A stretch of DNA of 25,609 nucleotides from NCBI GenBank assembly GCA_964580105.1, contig CAZOJJ010000042.1, positions 1 through 25,609 on the forward strand. The letters are read 5' to 3'. The position numbers and the translations under genes are program-made. This DNA comes from CAZOJJ01 sp964580105 (GTDB lineage: Bacteria; Bacteroidota; Rhodothermia; Rhodothermales; Rubricoccaceae). Position 1 is the first letter of the stretch. Every line of letters begins with the position of its first letter. Positions 14,029-23,991 of this stretch are shown in pieces. The notes under the pieces were generated by a model. That model was given only the letters and a program-made list of their open reading frames with translations. It ran no database searches and was not told where the DNA came from.

Positions 14029-15993
14029 TCACCCCGCCGGCCGCCGCGTCACGAGCCGGGCGAAGTAGGCCATCAGCCCGACGAACAGCGCGAACGCCAG
14101 CCAGGGCGCCACCGCCCCGGCCCACGCGTAGCCGACGCTCCACGGCTCTGCCCCGCGCGAGACGGCGTACCCCGCCGCCCCCGCGATCACCACGCCGATC
14201 AGCCCCTCGCCGCCGACGAGCCCCGAGCCGAACAGGATGCCCCGGTCGCGCCGCGCCGTCTCCTCGTCCTTGTCCGCCACGCGCCGCGTCAGGAACCAGC
14301 GGAGCATCCCGCCGAGGAAGACGGGAAACATCGTCGAGACCGGCAGATAGACGCCGACGGCGAACGGGAGCGACGGGATGCGGCACAACTCGGCCACGAC
14401 GGCGATGCCTGCCCCGATGGCGACGAGCGTCCACGGCAGCGACTGCGCCAGCACGCCGTCGATCACCAGCTTCATCAGCGTGGCCTGCGGCGCGGGCAGC
14501 TCCTCGCCGCCGAACCCGTAGGCCTGTGCCAGCAGGAGCACCGTCAGCGCCACGAAGGCCGCCGAGGTCAGCACGCCCACCAGCTCGCCCGCCTGCTGCC
14601 GCTTCGGCGTCGCGCCGAGGAGAAAGCCCGTCTTGAGGTCCTGCGACGTGTCGCCCGCGATGGAGGCGGCGATGGCGACGACGGCGCCGACCGTCAGCGC
14701 GGCCACCTTCCCCGCGTCGTCGGTCCACCCGAGGAGGAGGAACACCGAGGCCGTCCCGAGCAGCGTCGCGATGGTCATCCCGCTCGTCGGGTTCGAGGTC
14801 ACACCGACCAGGCCGACGATCCGGGACGACACCGTCACGAAGAAGAACGCGAAGATCACCACCAGCAGCGCCGCGAGCGCGCGGCCGAGCGGGAGCTCGA
14901 TGGTGCTGAACGCGGCCGGCACGAGGGCGAGCACGAGGAAGACCACGACGGCGCCGATGCCGACCGTCCGCAGCGTGAGGTCGTGCTCGGTGCGGAGCAC
15001 GTCCGCCTCGGCGCCGCCGGCGAGCCGCTCGCGGAGCTGCTGCGCCCCGATGCGGAAGCTCTCGATCATCGTCGGGATGCTCTTCACCAGCGTGATGAGG
15101 CCGGCTGCCGCCACGGCCCCCGCGCCGATGTAGCGGACGTACCGCGTCCAGATCAGGCTCGGCGACATCGCGTCGATGGGCAGCGTCGTCTCGGGGTAGA
15201 GCGGCGCCACGCGGCCCTCGCCCCAGTACGCGATGGCCGGGATGATGACGAGCCACGAGAGCAGGCCGCCGCCCACCATGATGCTCGCGATGCGCGGCCC
15301 GAGGATGTAGCCGACGCCGAAGAGCGCCGCGCTCACGTCGCTGCCGAGCTGGCCCTTGCGGAGGAACGGGATGTGCGCCTCCAGGCTGTCCGGTACCACG
15401 CGCGCCCAGCCCGTGAGCGCCTTGAACGCCGCGCCGACGCCGAGGCCGAGGAACACGTTCTTCGCCTTCGCCCCGCCGGCCTCGCTGGCTTTGAGCACCT
15501 CGGCGCAGGCCGTACCCTCCGGGTAGGGCAGGTTCGGGTGCTCCCGCACGATGAGGTAGGGCCGCAGCGGGATCATGAACAGCACGCCCAGCAAACCGCC
15601 GCACATCGCCAGCAGCGTGATCTGGACGAGGTTCGTGTCGAACCCCCACAGGAACAGCGCCGGCAGCGTGAAAATGACGCCGCTGGCGACCGACGACGAC
15701 GCGGAGCCGACCGTCTGTGAGAGGTTCGCCTCCAGGATGCTGCTCTGCATCCCCGCCGACCGCAGCGCCCGGAACAGCGCCACCGTCATCACCGCCACCG
15801 GGATCGAGGTCGAGATGGTCAGCCCGGCGCGGAGGCCGAGGTAGGCGTTCGCCGCGCCGAAGAGGATGCCGAACAGAATGCCCGCGCCGACCGCCTTGAG
15901 CGTCGCCTCGGCGGGTGATTCGGTCGGCGAAACGTAGGGCACCGGCATCGCCCCCTCGTCGGAGGGGCCGCCCACGTCGCCGATGGGCATCAT
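14029..15993 (-). CDS. OPT-family oligopeptide transporter
   Basis: The 654-aa integral membrane protein belongs to the OPT superfamily of proton-coupled peptide or metal-chelate importers. Visible features are the first membrane segments (AVGAGILFGILFGAANAYLG, GLTISTSIPVAVMTVALF), the family motif region YPEGTACAEVLK, and many further hydrophobic segments up to FVGLMAYFARLV. Length fits the bacterial ~650-aa members. The start is ATG 15993, chosen over a reading frame extending to 16251 because the upstream part is low-complexity and overlaps the divergent ydeI-like gene's promoter. The peptide or chelate transported cannot be predicted. The final codons lie immediately next to the first gap and are duplicated at 13352-13400. 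Confidence 0.88.
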   Translation of the reverse strand: MMPIGDVGGPSDEGAMPVPYVSPTESPAEATLKAVGAGILFGILFGAANAYLGLRAGLTISTSIPVAVMTVALFRALRSAGMQSSILEANLSQTVGSASSSVASGVIFTLPALFLWGFDTNLVQITLLAMCGGLLGVLFMIPLRPYLIVREHPNLPYPEGTACAEVLKASEAGGAKAKNVFLGLGVGAAFKALTGWARVVPDSLEAHIPFLRKGQLGSDVSAALFGVGYILGPRIASIMVGGGLLSWLVIIPAIAYWGEGRVAPLYPETTLPIDAMSPSLIWTRYVRYIGAGAVAAAGLITLVKSIPTMIESFRIGAQQLRERLAGGAEADVLRTEHDLTLRTVGIGAVVVFLVLALVPAAFSTIELPLGRALAALLVVIFAFFFVTVSSRIVGLVGVTSNPTSGMTIATLLGTASVFLLLGWTDDAGKVAALTVGAVVAIAASIAGDTSQDLKTGFLLGATPKRQQAGELVGVLTSAAFVALTVLLLAQAYGFGGEELPAPQATLMKLVIDGVLAQSLPWTLVAIGAGIAVVAELCRIPSLPFAVGVYLPVSTMFPVFLGGMLRWFLTRRVADKDEETARRDRGILFGSGLVGGEGLIGVVIAGAAGYAVSRGAEPWSVGYAWAGAVAPWLAFALFVGLMAYFARLVTRRPAG

Positions 15994-16069
15994 CGAGCCG
16001 GAGTCGTCGAGGGGTGGGCGGGCGTCGGCCACGGCGCGGAGGGGCGGGGTGAACGGCGGAAGCGAGAGC

Positions 16070-16077
16070 CGAAGGTA
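16070..16077 (-). promoter_or_regulatory. Possible -7 element of the OPT gene (TACCTTCG)
   Basis: On the minus strand the box fits TAnnTTTG at seven of eight positions, 76 nt upstream of the ATG. No -33 TTG is obvious. Confidence 0.3.
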
Positions 16078-16153
16078 GGCATGCGCCCCGATACGAGGCC
16101 GCCTTTTGTCGCCGCGCCCACCTCGGAGCCGCAGCGGAGCGGGCCGGGCGCCG

Positions 16154-16161
16154 TAGGTTTG
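16154..16161 (+). promoter_or_regulatory. -7 element of the YdeI-like gene (TAGGTTTG)
   Basis: This is a perfect match to the Bacteroidota -7 consensus TAnnTTTG, 21 nt before ATG 16183, giving a short leader. A -33 TTG at the expected distance is not clear. Confidence 0.45.
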
Positions 16162-16182
16162 CCCTCCCGACTCCGCCGCACC

Positions 16183-16743
16183 ATGACGATCACCGAGACG
16201 GTCTACCCGACCGACCGCGCCGCCTGGCGCCGCTGGCTCGCCGCAAACCACGCCACGGCCCCGGAAATCTGGCTCGTCACCTACCGCAAGGCGGCCGGGC
16301 GGCCGAGCCTCCCTTACAACGACGCCGTCGAAGAGGCCCTCTGCTTCGGGTGGGTCGACAGCACCCGCAAGGCGATGGGCGCCGAACGGCTGGCCCAGCG
16401 GTTCACGCCGCGCCGCGCCGGAAGCGGGTACTCGCGGATAAACGTCGAGCGGCTGCGGCGGCTCGTGGGGCAGGGGCTCGTGCTCCCCGAGGTCGAAGCC
16501 GCCGTGGCCGACCTACTGGCCGCGCCGTTCGTCATCCCGCCGGACATCGAGGCGGCGCTCCGCGCCAACGCGGCGGCGTGGGCCCACTTCCAGCGCTTCT
16601 CGGAGGCGTACCGCCACATCCGCGTGGCCCACGTGGACGCCGCGCGGGATCGGCCGGAAGAGTTCGAGCGGCGCCTCGCCCGCCTCCTCGCGAAGACCGA
16701 GGCCGGCAAGCAGTTCGGCTACGGGATCGAGGCGTACTACTGA
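16183..16743 (+). CDS. YdeI/OmpD-associated family protein
   Basis: The 186-aa protein has the hallmarks of the YdeI (bacteriocin-protection, OmpD-associated) family. These are WRRWLAANHATAPEIWLVTY near the N-terminus, SLPYNDAVEEALCFGWVDST (45-64), AQRFTPRRAGSGYSRINVER (~77-96), a middle DIEAALRANAAAW and a C-terminal KTEAGKQFGYGIEAYY. The biochemical role of the family is not established; a link to antimicrobial-peptide stress is reported for some members. ATG 16183 is preferred to a start at 16081 because it follows the -7 box and matches the family's N-terminus. It diverges from the OPT gene. Confidence 0.85.
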   Translation: MTITETVYPTDRAAWRRWLAANHATAPEIWLVTYRKAAGRPSLPYNDAVEEALCFGWVDSTRKAMGAERLAQRFTPRRAGSGYSRINVERLRRLVGQGLVLPEVEAAVADLLAAPFVIPPDIEAALRANAAAWAHFQRFSEAYRHIRVAHVDAARDRPEEFERRLARLLAKTEAGKQFGYGIEAYY

Positions 16744-16746
16744 GTC

Positions 16747-16764
16747 CGCCTCGGCGGCGAGGCG
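16747..16764. terminator. CGCCTCG hairpin after the YdeI-like gene
   Basis: CGCCTCG and CGAGGCG flank a GCGG loop 3 bp past the stop codon. No T run follows. It is a shorter member of the hairpin family at 3039, 9278 and 25532. Confidence 0.45.
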
Positions 16765-16791
16765 TCCGTCAAGGAGACCCACGGGGCGGTC

Positions 16792-16932
16792 ATGCGCCGC
16801 GTCGGAGCGGACGTACCCCGCTCCTCCGTTCGGTCTTATCTCCAACTCAACACGCCGGACCAGTTCCGGAAAGTCGATCGCGGCATTTACCGGCTCACCA
16901 CCGAGCCCGACCTGGAAGTGTGGGTGCGGTAG
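16792..16932 (+). pseudogene. Winged-helix C-terminal fragment (46 codons from ATG)
   Basis: The frame reads MRRVGADVPRSSVRSYLQLN, then TPDQFRKVDRGIYRL and TTEPDLEVWVR before TAG. It is open back to the stop of the YdeI-like gene and also encodes VKETHGAV before the Met. The SSVRSYLxLNTPxxFxxVxRGxYRL pattern looks like the small winged-helix found at the end of some DNA methyltransferases or restriction-associated proteins, from memory of that type of sequence. No catalytic part is present upstream, where the YdeI-like gene intervenes. It is best read as the remnant of a larger lost gene. An intact small DNA-binding protein is less likely. It ends 4 bp from the convergent RNase gene. Confidence 0.55.
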
Positions 16933-16936
16933 GAAC

Positions 16937-18334
16937 TTACAACGCCACCGTCTCCCCGCGCGCCGGGCTCCGCACGTCGCCGTAGCCCGCCTCGGTGAGC
17001 GCACGGGCGAGGGCGGCTTGGCGGTCCTCGTCGCCGTGCACGAGGAAGACGGTCTTGAGACGCTCCCGGTCCAGCCGGCCGACGAAGTCGAGCAGGCCCG
17101 GCTCGTCGGCGTGGGCGGAGAAGTAGTTGAGGACGGCCACCTCGGCGCGGAGCCGGTGCGGCTCGCCGAAGATCGTGATCTCCTCGCGCCGCTCCACGAT
17201 CCGCCGCCCGAGCGTGTGCTCGGCCATGAAGCCCACGATCATCACCGTGTTTCTCGGGTCCTCGACAGTGTTGCGGAGGTGGTGGAGGATGCGCCCGGCC
17301 TCGGCCATCCCGCTCGCCGAGAGGATCACCATCGGCACGCGCATCCCGTTCAGCTCCTTCGACCGGCTCGCCTCGCGGACGTACTCCAGCCGCTCGAAGC
17401 CGAAGGGGTCGTCGTCGGTGAGCATGTAGTCGAGGAGCTCGCGGTCGTAGCACTCCGGGTGCGCCTGGAAGACGCCGGTGACGTTGACGGCGAGGGGGCT
17501 GTCCACGAAGACGGGGATGCGGGGGATGCGGTCCTCGTTCCAGAGCTGGTCGAGCGCGTAGACGAGCTCCTGCGTGCGGCCGACGGCGAAGGCGGGGACG
17601 ACGACCTTCCCGCCCCGCGCGGCCGTCCGGCCGATGACCTCCGCGAGGCGGTCCTTCGCCCGCCCGGCCGGCTCGTGCGTCACGCCGCCGTAGGTGGATT
17701 CGCAGATGAGCCAGTCCACGTCGGGCATCGGCGCGGGGTCGCGGAGGATGGGCCGGCCGGGGTTGCCGAGGTCGCCGGTGAAGCCGAGGCGCTTCTCCCG
17801 CCCGTCCTCGGTGACGGTGAGCGTGACGGTGGCGGAGCCGAGGATGTGGCCCGCGTCGCGGAACCGGGCCTCCACGCCCGGCACCGGCTCGAAGGCGTAG
17901 TCGTACGGAAGGCCGACGAAGTGGGCGAGGACGCCTTCGGCATCGTCCATGTCGTAGAGCGGCTCGACGGCCTGCTCGCCGTTCTTGCGGACGCGGCGGT
18001 TGACGAACGCGACGTCCTGTTCCTGGATGAACGCGCTGTCACGGAGCATGAGCTGGCAGAGGTCCACCGTCGCGTGCGTGGCGTAGACGGTGCCCCGGAA
18101 GCCCTCGCGGTAGAGGCGCGGCAGGAGGCCGGCGTGGTCGATGTGGGCGTGGGAGAGGACGACGGCGTCGAGCGAGGCCGGGTCGGTCGAGAACCGGCGG
18201 TTGAGGGCGTCGACCTCGGCGCGGCGGCCCTGGAAGAGCCCGCAGTCGAGGAGGAGCCGGTGGCCGCTGTCGAACTCGACGAGGTGCTGCGAGCCGGTGA
18301 CGGTGCGGGCGGCGCCCCAGAAGGTCAGTTTCAT
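16937..18334 (-). CDS. Metallo-beta-lactamase fold beta-CASP RNA exonuclease/endonuclease (CPSF73-like)
   Basis: The 465-aa protein begins MKLTFWGAARTVTGSQHLVE, typical of the bacterial CPSF/YSH1-type RNA-processing MBL family. Zinc ligands are visible: HAHIDH at 62-67, a later DAGHILGS and the D in FTGDLGN. The beta-CASP part contains PAFAVGRTQELVYAL, FVDSPLAVNVT, VILSASGMAEAGR and HADEPGLLDFV, and the C-terminal histidine block VFLVHGDEDRQAAL. The whole protein is of normal length and appears intact. Family members process or degrade RNA; the target here is unknown. A TAAGTTGC box (18360-18367) lies 25 nt upstream. Confidence 0.92.
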   Translation of the reverse strand: MKLTFWGAARTVTGSQHLVEFDSGHRLLLDCGLFQGRRAEVDALNRRFSTDPASLDAVVLSHAHIDHAGLLPRLYREGFRGTVYATHATVDLCQLMLRDSAFIQEQDVAFVNRRVRKNGEQAVEPLYDMDDAEGVLAHFVGLPYDYAFEPVPGVEARFRDAGHILGSATVTLTVTEDGREKRLGFTGDLGNPGRPILRDPAPMPDVDWLICESTYGGVTHEPAGRAKDRLAEVIGRTAARGGKVVVPAFAVGRTQELVYALDQLWNEDRIPRIPVFVDSPLAVNVTGVFQAHPECYDRELLDYMLTDDDPFGFERLEYVREASRSKELNGMRVPMVILSASGMAEAGRILHHLRNTVEDPRNTVMIVGFMAEHTLGRRIVERREEITIFGEPHRLRAEVAVLNYFSAHADEPGLLDFVGRLDRERLKTVFLVHGDEDRQAALARALTEAGYGDVRSPARGETVAL

Positions 18335-18359
18335 GGAGAGGCGGTGAGTGAAGCGGCGG

Positions 18360-18367
18360 GCAACTTA
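18360..18367 (-). promoter_or_regulatory. Possible -7 element of the beta-CASP RNase gene (TAAGTTGC)
   Basis: TAnnTT core on the minus strand, 25 nt from the ATG, inside the 70-bp divergent spacer shared with the second hicB gene. Confidence 0.3.
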
Positions 18368-18404
18368 CGGGCGGACGTCTCGCTCGGCCGCCGTAGCTTG
18401 CAGC

Positions 18405-18616
18405 ATGCGGTACCTCGTCGTAATCGAGCCGGCCGAAACCGGGTTCTCGGCCTACGCCCCGGACCTTCCGGGCTGTGTTGCCACAGGAGCGGCGGTAGAG
18501 GAAGTGGAGTGCGAGATGCGCGAGGCGGTGGAGTTCCACGTGGAGGGGTTGAAGCTCGAAGGCTACCCCGTGCCCGCGCCGTCCGCGCGGTCGGCGTACG
18601 TGGAGGTAGCCAGCGG
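18405..18616 (+). CDS. Second HicB-family antitoxin-like protein, 3' end in the gap
   Basis: About 70 codons are visible from ATG 18405: MRYLVVIEPAETGFSAYAPD, LPGCVATGAAVEEVECEMRE and AVEFHVEGL, then GYPVPAPSARSAYVEVAS. This matches the HicB fold, and the AYVEVA motif is usually within a few residues of the C-terminus, so little is missing. It has no C-terminal DNA-binding domain. No hicA is upstream, so a partner could only lie in the gap, or this is a solitary HicB. A TAGCTTGC box ends 3 nt before the ATG, which would make the message almost leaderless if it is the promoter. Confidence 0.75.
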
Positions 18617-18716
18617 NNNNNNNNNNNNNNNNNNNNNNNNNNNNNNNNNNNNNNNNNNNNNNNNNNNNNNNNNNNNNNNNNNNNNNNNNNNNNNNNNNNN
18701 NNNNNNNNNNNNNNNN
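18617..18716. other. Assembly gap of 100 N
   Basis: The gap has the default length, so its real size is unknown. Left flank is the end of the hicB-like gene; right flank is a tandem array. Unlike the first gap, its content cannot be reconstructed from elsewhere in the window. Confidence 0.95.
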
Positions 18717-18785
18717 CATAGCCGGTGCGGCATAGCCGGTGCGGCATAGCCGGTGCGGCATAGCCGGTGCGGCATAGCCGGTGCG
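18717..18785. repeat. 14-bp tandem repeat, 4.9 copies
   Basis: The unit CATAGCCGGTGCGG is perfect from the gap edge to 18785 and stops 11 bp before the ATG of the downstream lipoprotein gene. It therefore forms part of that gene's upstream region. Copy number may be larger because the array touches the gap. Confidence 0.95.
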
Positions 18786-18796
18786 AGTGGCGGTCT

Positions 18797-19180
18797 ATGG
18801 CACGATCCGCGATTGCTGCTTTGGGTTTCTTGGTACTCTGGGCTGGGTGCCACTCTCCAGGCCCTCAGCGTACCCGTACAAGTCAAGACCTTCGGGATTT
18901 GCTCACGGCGGGCGACCGGGTTTACCCCCTCGAGCCGAACCTTGCCGGAGGCCTTCGCTTCCACGATAACGGGTACTACGAGTGGATCAACGATCCATTC
19001 ATGAGCCCACCGGATGAGGGCCGCTGGTCTCTTACTCCATCGGGCGACAGCCTCATTCTGAGCGGCGATGATCGAGGTGTACCCCGCGCACTACGCATCC
19101 TAACCAGGGATACGCTTCGGTTGCGGAGCTGGGACGAGCATGGGCGTGATCTGGAATGGCTCTTCGTTCGTGAAGATTAA
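18797..19180 (+). CDS. Small lipoprotein of unknown function
   Basis: The 127-aa product has a short basic N-terminus and a hydrophobic stretch ending in a lipobox (LWAGC, Cys at about 18), so it should be lipid-anchored. The mature part is rich in turns and beta-strand patterns (NGYYEWINDPF, GRWSLTPSGDSLILSGDDRG, ALRILTRDTLRLRSWDEHGR, EWLFV), reminiscent of small lipocalin-like or META-like folds, though I recognise no family. Base composition is visibly less GC-rich than the flanking genes and codon choice differs, suggesting recent acquisition. A frame open from 18767 inside the repeat array is not credible as coding. Start ATG 18797 is chosen for the signal peptide. Confidence 0.65.
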   Translation: MARSAIAALGFLVLWAGCHSPGPQRTRTSQDLRDLLTAGDRVYPLEPNLAGGLRFHDNGYYEWINDPFMSPPDEGRWSLTPSGDSLILSGDDRGVPRALRILTRDTLRLRSWDEHGRDLEWLFVRED

Positions 19181-19242
19181 CGGGGGGGCGAGGAGCACCG
19201 ATTCCATCCAGGCCTTCACGGATCCCGGCCCGCCCGCCTCGG

Positions 19243-19250
19243 TACCTTTC
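19243..19250 (+). promoter_or_regulatory. Possible -7 element of purL (TACCTTTC)
   Basis: Seven of eight positions match TAnnTTTG and the box is 23 nt before ATG 19274. No -33 TTG is evident. Confidence 0.35.
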
Positions 19251-19273
19251 CGGCCCGTCCTGCCGCCAGCGCC

Positions 19274-21562
<2,289 letters not shown>

Positions 21563-21568
<6 letters not shown>

Positions 21569-21613
21569 GGGACGATGGCAGATGGGTACCCCATCGTCCA
21601 TCTGCCCTCATCC
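21563..21613. terminator. Nested inverted repeats between convergent genes, likely bidirectional terminator
   Basis: GGATGAGGG (21563-21571) pairs with CCCTCATCC (21605-21613). Inside, GGACGATGG pairs with CCATCGTCC, or alternatively CAGATGG with CCATCTG. The purL stop codon lies in the outer left arm. There is no T run, but position between convergent genes favours a terminating or 3'-stabilising role. Confidence 0.6.
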
Positions 21614-21623
21614 ATCTGCCCCC

Positions 21624-21740
21624 TCAACACTGTCCCAGCAGGACCCAGAGGAGGATGAAGACGAGGATGGTGGAGAGGCAGCCGCCGCCGAGCTTCTTGG
21701 CGCCGTAGCCCGCGATGAGGGCGCGGAAGAGGTTGTTCAT
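21624..21740 (-). CDS. 38-aa membrane peptide
   Basis: The minus strand from ATG 21740 encodes MNNLFRALIAGYGAKKLGGG, then CLSTILVFILLWVLLGQC and a stop. A short amphipathic/basic start with a GYGAKKLGGGC turn is followed by one hydrophobic helix (about 21-37). Its clear codon structure, start, stop and single helix support a real gene; similar tiny proteins with this GYGAKKLGGG turn occur, as far as I recall, in Bacteroidota. It lies 36 bp downstream of the histidine kinase gene on the same strand and probably shares its transcript. Function unknown. Confidence 0.65.
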   Translation of the reverse strand: MNNLFRALIAGYGAKKLGGGCLSTILVFILLWVLLGQC

Positions 21741-21776
21741 CGGGAGAGGAGTGGGAAAGAAGGGGGCGCTGGTACG

Positions 21777-23792
21777 CTACGCCGCCCCATCGGCTCCCGT
21801 GTAGCACGCGGCGACCGGCACGTCGGCGTGGTTCGGGTGCGGCACGGCGCCATCCCCGCCGGGTTCGGGCCGCGCGGGCGGCGTCGTGCGCGGCAGCGTG
21901 ATCGTGAACCGGGTGCCGAGCCCCTTTCGGCTCTGCACCGCGATGGTGCCGCCCATCAGGGCTAGGAAGCGCTGCGCGAGCGTGAGCCCGAGGCCGGTCC
22001 CTTCGTGGCTCCGCCCGAACCCCTCGGACTCCTGCTTGAACGCCCCGAACAGGTCGGGCAGGAACGCCGCGTCGATGCCCACGCCGGTGTCGGCCACGTC
22101 GATGTGGAACACGTCGGCCTCAGCGCGGAGCGTGAGGCGGACGGCCCCCTGCTCGGTGAACTTGACCGCGTTGTCGATGAGGTGGTGGAGCGCCCGGCCG
22201 AACACGTCGGGGTCGTGGTACACCGTCAGCGACGGCACGTCGGCGCCGACGTGGAGGGCGAGGTCCTTCGCCTGGGCCCGCTCCCGGAAGGGCGCGACGG
22301 CGTGGTGCAGCTCGGCCAGCACGTCCATCCGGGCCGGCTGGAGCGTCGTGTGGCCGGCGTCGAGGCGGGCGAGGTCGAGCACGGCCGTGAGCGTGTCGAG
22401 GAGGCGCGTACCGCCCCGGGTGATCATGTCCGTGAACTCCCGGTGGGACGGGTCCACCTCCTCGTGGAGCATCTGCGCGAAGCCGATGATGGCCGTGAGG
22501 GGAGTGCGGATCTCGTGGCTCATGTTGGCCAGGAACGCGCTCCGGAGGCGGCTCATCGCCTCGGCCTCCTCGCGGGCGTGCTCGGCTTCCTGCCGCGCCT
22601 CGATGAGGCCGCGCTCGTACGCCTGCCGCGCGGCCACGTCGCGCGCGATGGAGAGGACGACGCGGGCGCCGTCCAGCTCCAGCTGCCGCGAGCGGAACTC
22701 GAACGGGATCTCGGCGCCCTCGCGGGCTCGCAGCGGGATCACGTCGAGTGCGCCGCCGAACCGTCCGAGGTGGTCGAAGTGGTGGGCGAGCGCCTCGCGG
22801 CCGTCCGGCGCTACGAGGTCGGCGAGCGTGCGGTGCAGCAGCTGCGGCGCAGAGAACCCGAGCGTCTCGGTCGCCACGTCGTTGACCTCCTCGATGGCGC
22901 CGGTCTCCGGGTCGTGGACGAAGACGGCGTCGCCGGCGGAGGAGAGGAGGTGGGCGTAGCGGGTCTCGGTGGCGCGGAGCTGGGCAACGCGCTTGCGGAC
23001 CTGCCGCCGGAGCGCGCCCACCCACGCCAGCGCCAGCAGGAACAGCACCGCGATGGCCGTGAGCCCGGCGCGGTAGAACACGGGCGGGAGCCCGGCCATG
23101 GCCACGTCGCCCGCCGTGCGGGGGAAGAGCTGGTAGGAGCCGTCGTACGGCGGCGCCCGGTCGAACTGTGCGGCGATGCCCCGGAGCCGGACGTAGTCGC
23201 CCACTTCGAACGCGTCGAACGAGATCGGCTCGGCGCGGTTGGCGTAGGCGAACACGACGACGAGCTGGTCGTGGACGAGCACGATGAGGTGTTCGCCCGC
23301 CTCCACGGCGCCGCGCGCCACCACGGTCCCCTTCATCTCGACGAGCCGGCCCTCGACGGCCTCGAGCGTGGTTTCGCGGAGGTCGACGGGCACGGGAGCC
23401 GGGACGCGCGACGGGCCGCGCACGACCTGGTAGACCGGGTCGGTGAGCTGGGCCATCCCGTTCTGGTGCTCCACCACGCCCCGGGCCACCACGCTGTCGC
23501 CCTCGGCCACGCGCGGGGCGGCCGACGAGGCGACGAGCTTGAGGCCGCCCGTCGCATCCTGCAGGAAGACCTCGGTCCAGTTCCGGTGCAGCTCGCCCGA
23601 GCCCATCGTGATGCGCCCGGCCACCGTGACGGTGTCCCCGACCGTGTCCGGCACGAGGTCGCCGTCCCGGTCGATCAGGACGGCGCTGATGGGGGCCGGG
23701 GCGGATTGCGCACGCACGCGCGGGACCCCGGCATAGAGCACCAGGGTGGCCAGGGCGGCCAGGGCGGCGGCGCGCAGGAGGGAGCGGGGCAT
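21777..23792 (-). CDS. Membrane sensor histidine kinase with two OB-like periplasmic domains and a PAS domain
   Basis: The 671-aa protein has a signal peptide (1-29) and a periplasmic part with two OB-fold-like repeats. These are ~50-126 (GDTVTVAGRITM, WTEVFLQDATGGLKLVASS, EGDSVVARGVVEHQNGMAQL) and ~146-232 (VEGRLVEMKGTVVARGAV, LIVLVHDQLVVVFAYA, VGDYVRLRGIAAQF). One membrane helix (about 239-262) leads to a short coil, a PAS domain (276-390) and a HisKA domain with phospho-acceptor His426 (SHEIRTPL). The ATPase has the N box (HLIDNAVKF, Asn541), G1 DTGVGI (568-573) and G2 GTGLGL (598-603). It has no receiver domain, and no response regulator is adjacent, so the partner is unknown. An EF-hand-like DRDGDLVPD at 41-49 could bind calcium. 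Confidence 0.88.
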   Translation of the reverse strand: MPRSLLRAAALAALATLVLYAGVPRVRAQSAPAPISAVLIDRDGDLVPDTVGDTVTVAGRITMGSGELHRNWTEVFLQDATGGLKLVASSAAPRVAEGDSVVARGVVEHQNGMAQLTDPVYQVVRGPSRVPAPVPVDLRETTLEAVEGRLVEMKGTVVARGAVEAGEHLIVLVHDQLVVVFAYANRAEPISFDAFEVGDYVRLRGIAAQFDRAPPYDGSYQLFPRTAGDVAMAGLPPVFYRAGLTAIAVLFLLALAWVGALRRQVRKRVAQLRATETRYAHLLSSAGDAVFVHDPETGAIEEVNDVATETLGFSAPQLLHRTLADLVAPDGREALAHHFDHLGRFGGALDVIPLRAREGAEIPFEFRSRQLELDGARVVLSIARDVAARQAYERGLIEARQEAEHAREEAEAMSRLRSAFLANMSHEIRTPLTAIIGFAQMLHEEVDPSHREFTDMITRGGTRLLDTLTAVLDLARLDAGHTTLQPARMDVLAELHHAVAPFRERAQAKDLALHVGADVPSLTVYHDPDVFGRALHHLIDNAVKFTEQGAVRLTLRAEADVFHIDVADTGVGIDAAFLPDLFGAFKQESEGFGRSHEGTGLGLTLAQRFLALMGGTIAVQSRKGLGTRFTITLPRTTPPARPEPGGDGAVPHPNHADVPVAACYTGADGAA

Positions 23793-23991
23793 GGACGGGC
23801 GGACGTTCCGGTTCCGGTATCGGCGTGGAATCCATCCCGCTTAATGGAGCGAAGAATGTGTGGGGAGCCGATCCGCCCGGACGCCGGAGGAACCTTCCCG
23901 CGTACAACCTCGTGCCTGACGCTGATTTCGACGCGCCGCGTCGCTTCGTACGACGCGCCTCCTTCCTCCGACCCCGTAGCCCCGCCCTCCC

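Noticed and set aside
14029..16251. Extended OPT reading frame with start at 16251
   Set aside because: The extra N-terminus is low-complexity, overlaps the divergent gene and its -7 box, and has no transporter similarity.
18767..18796. Lipoprotein start inside the 14-bp tandem array
   Set aside because: It adds only residues coded by the repeat and hides the lipoprotein signal peptide that begins at 18797.
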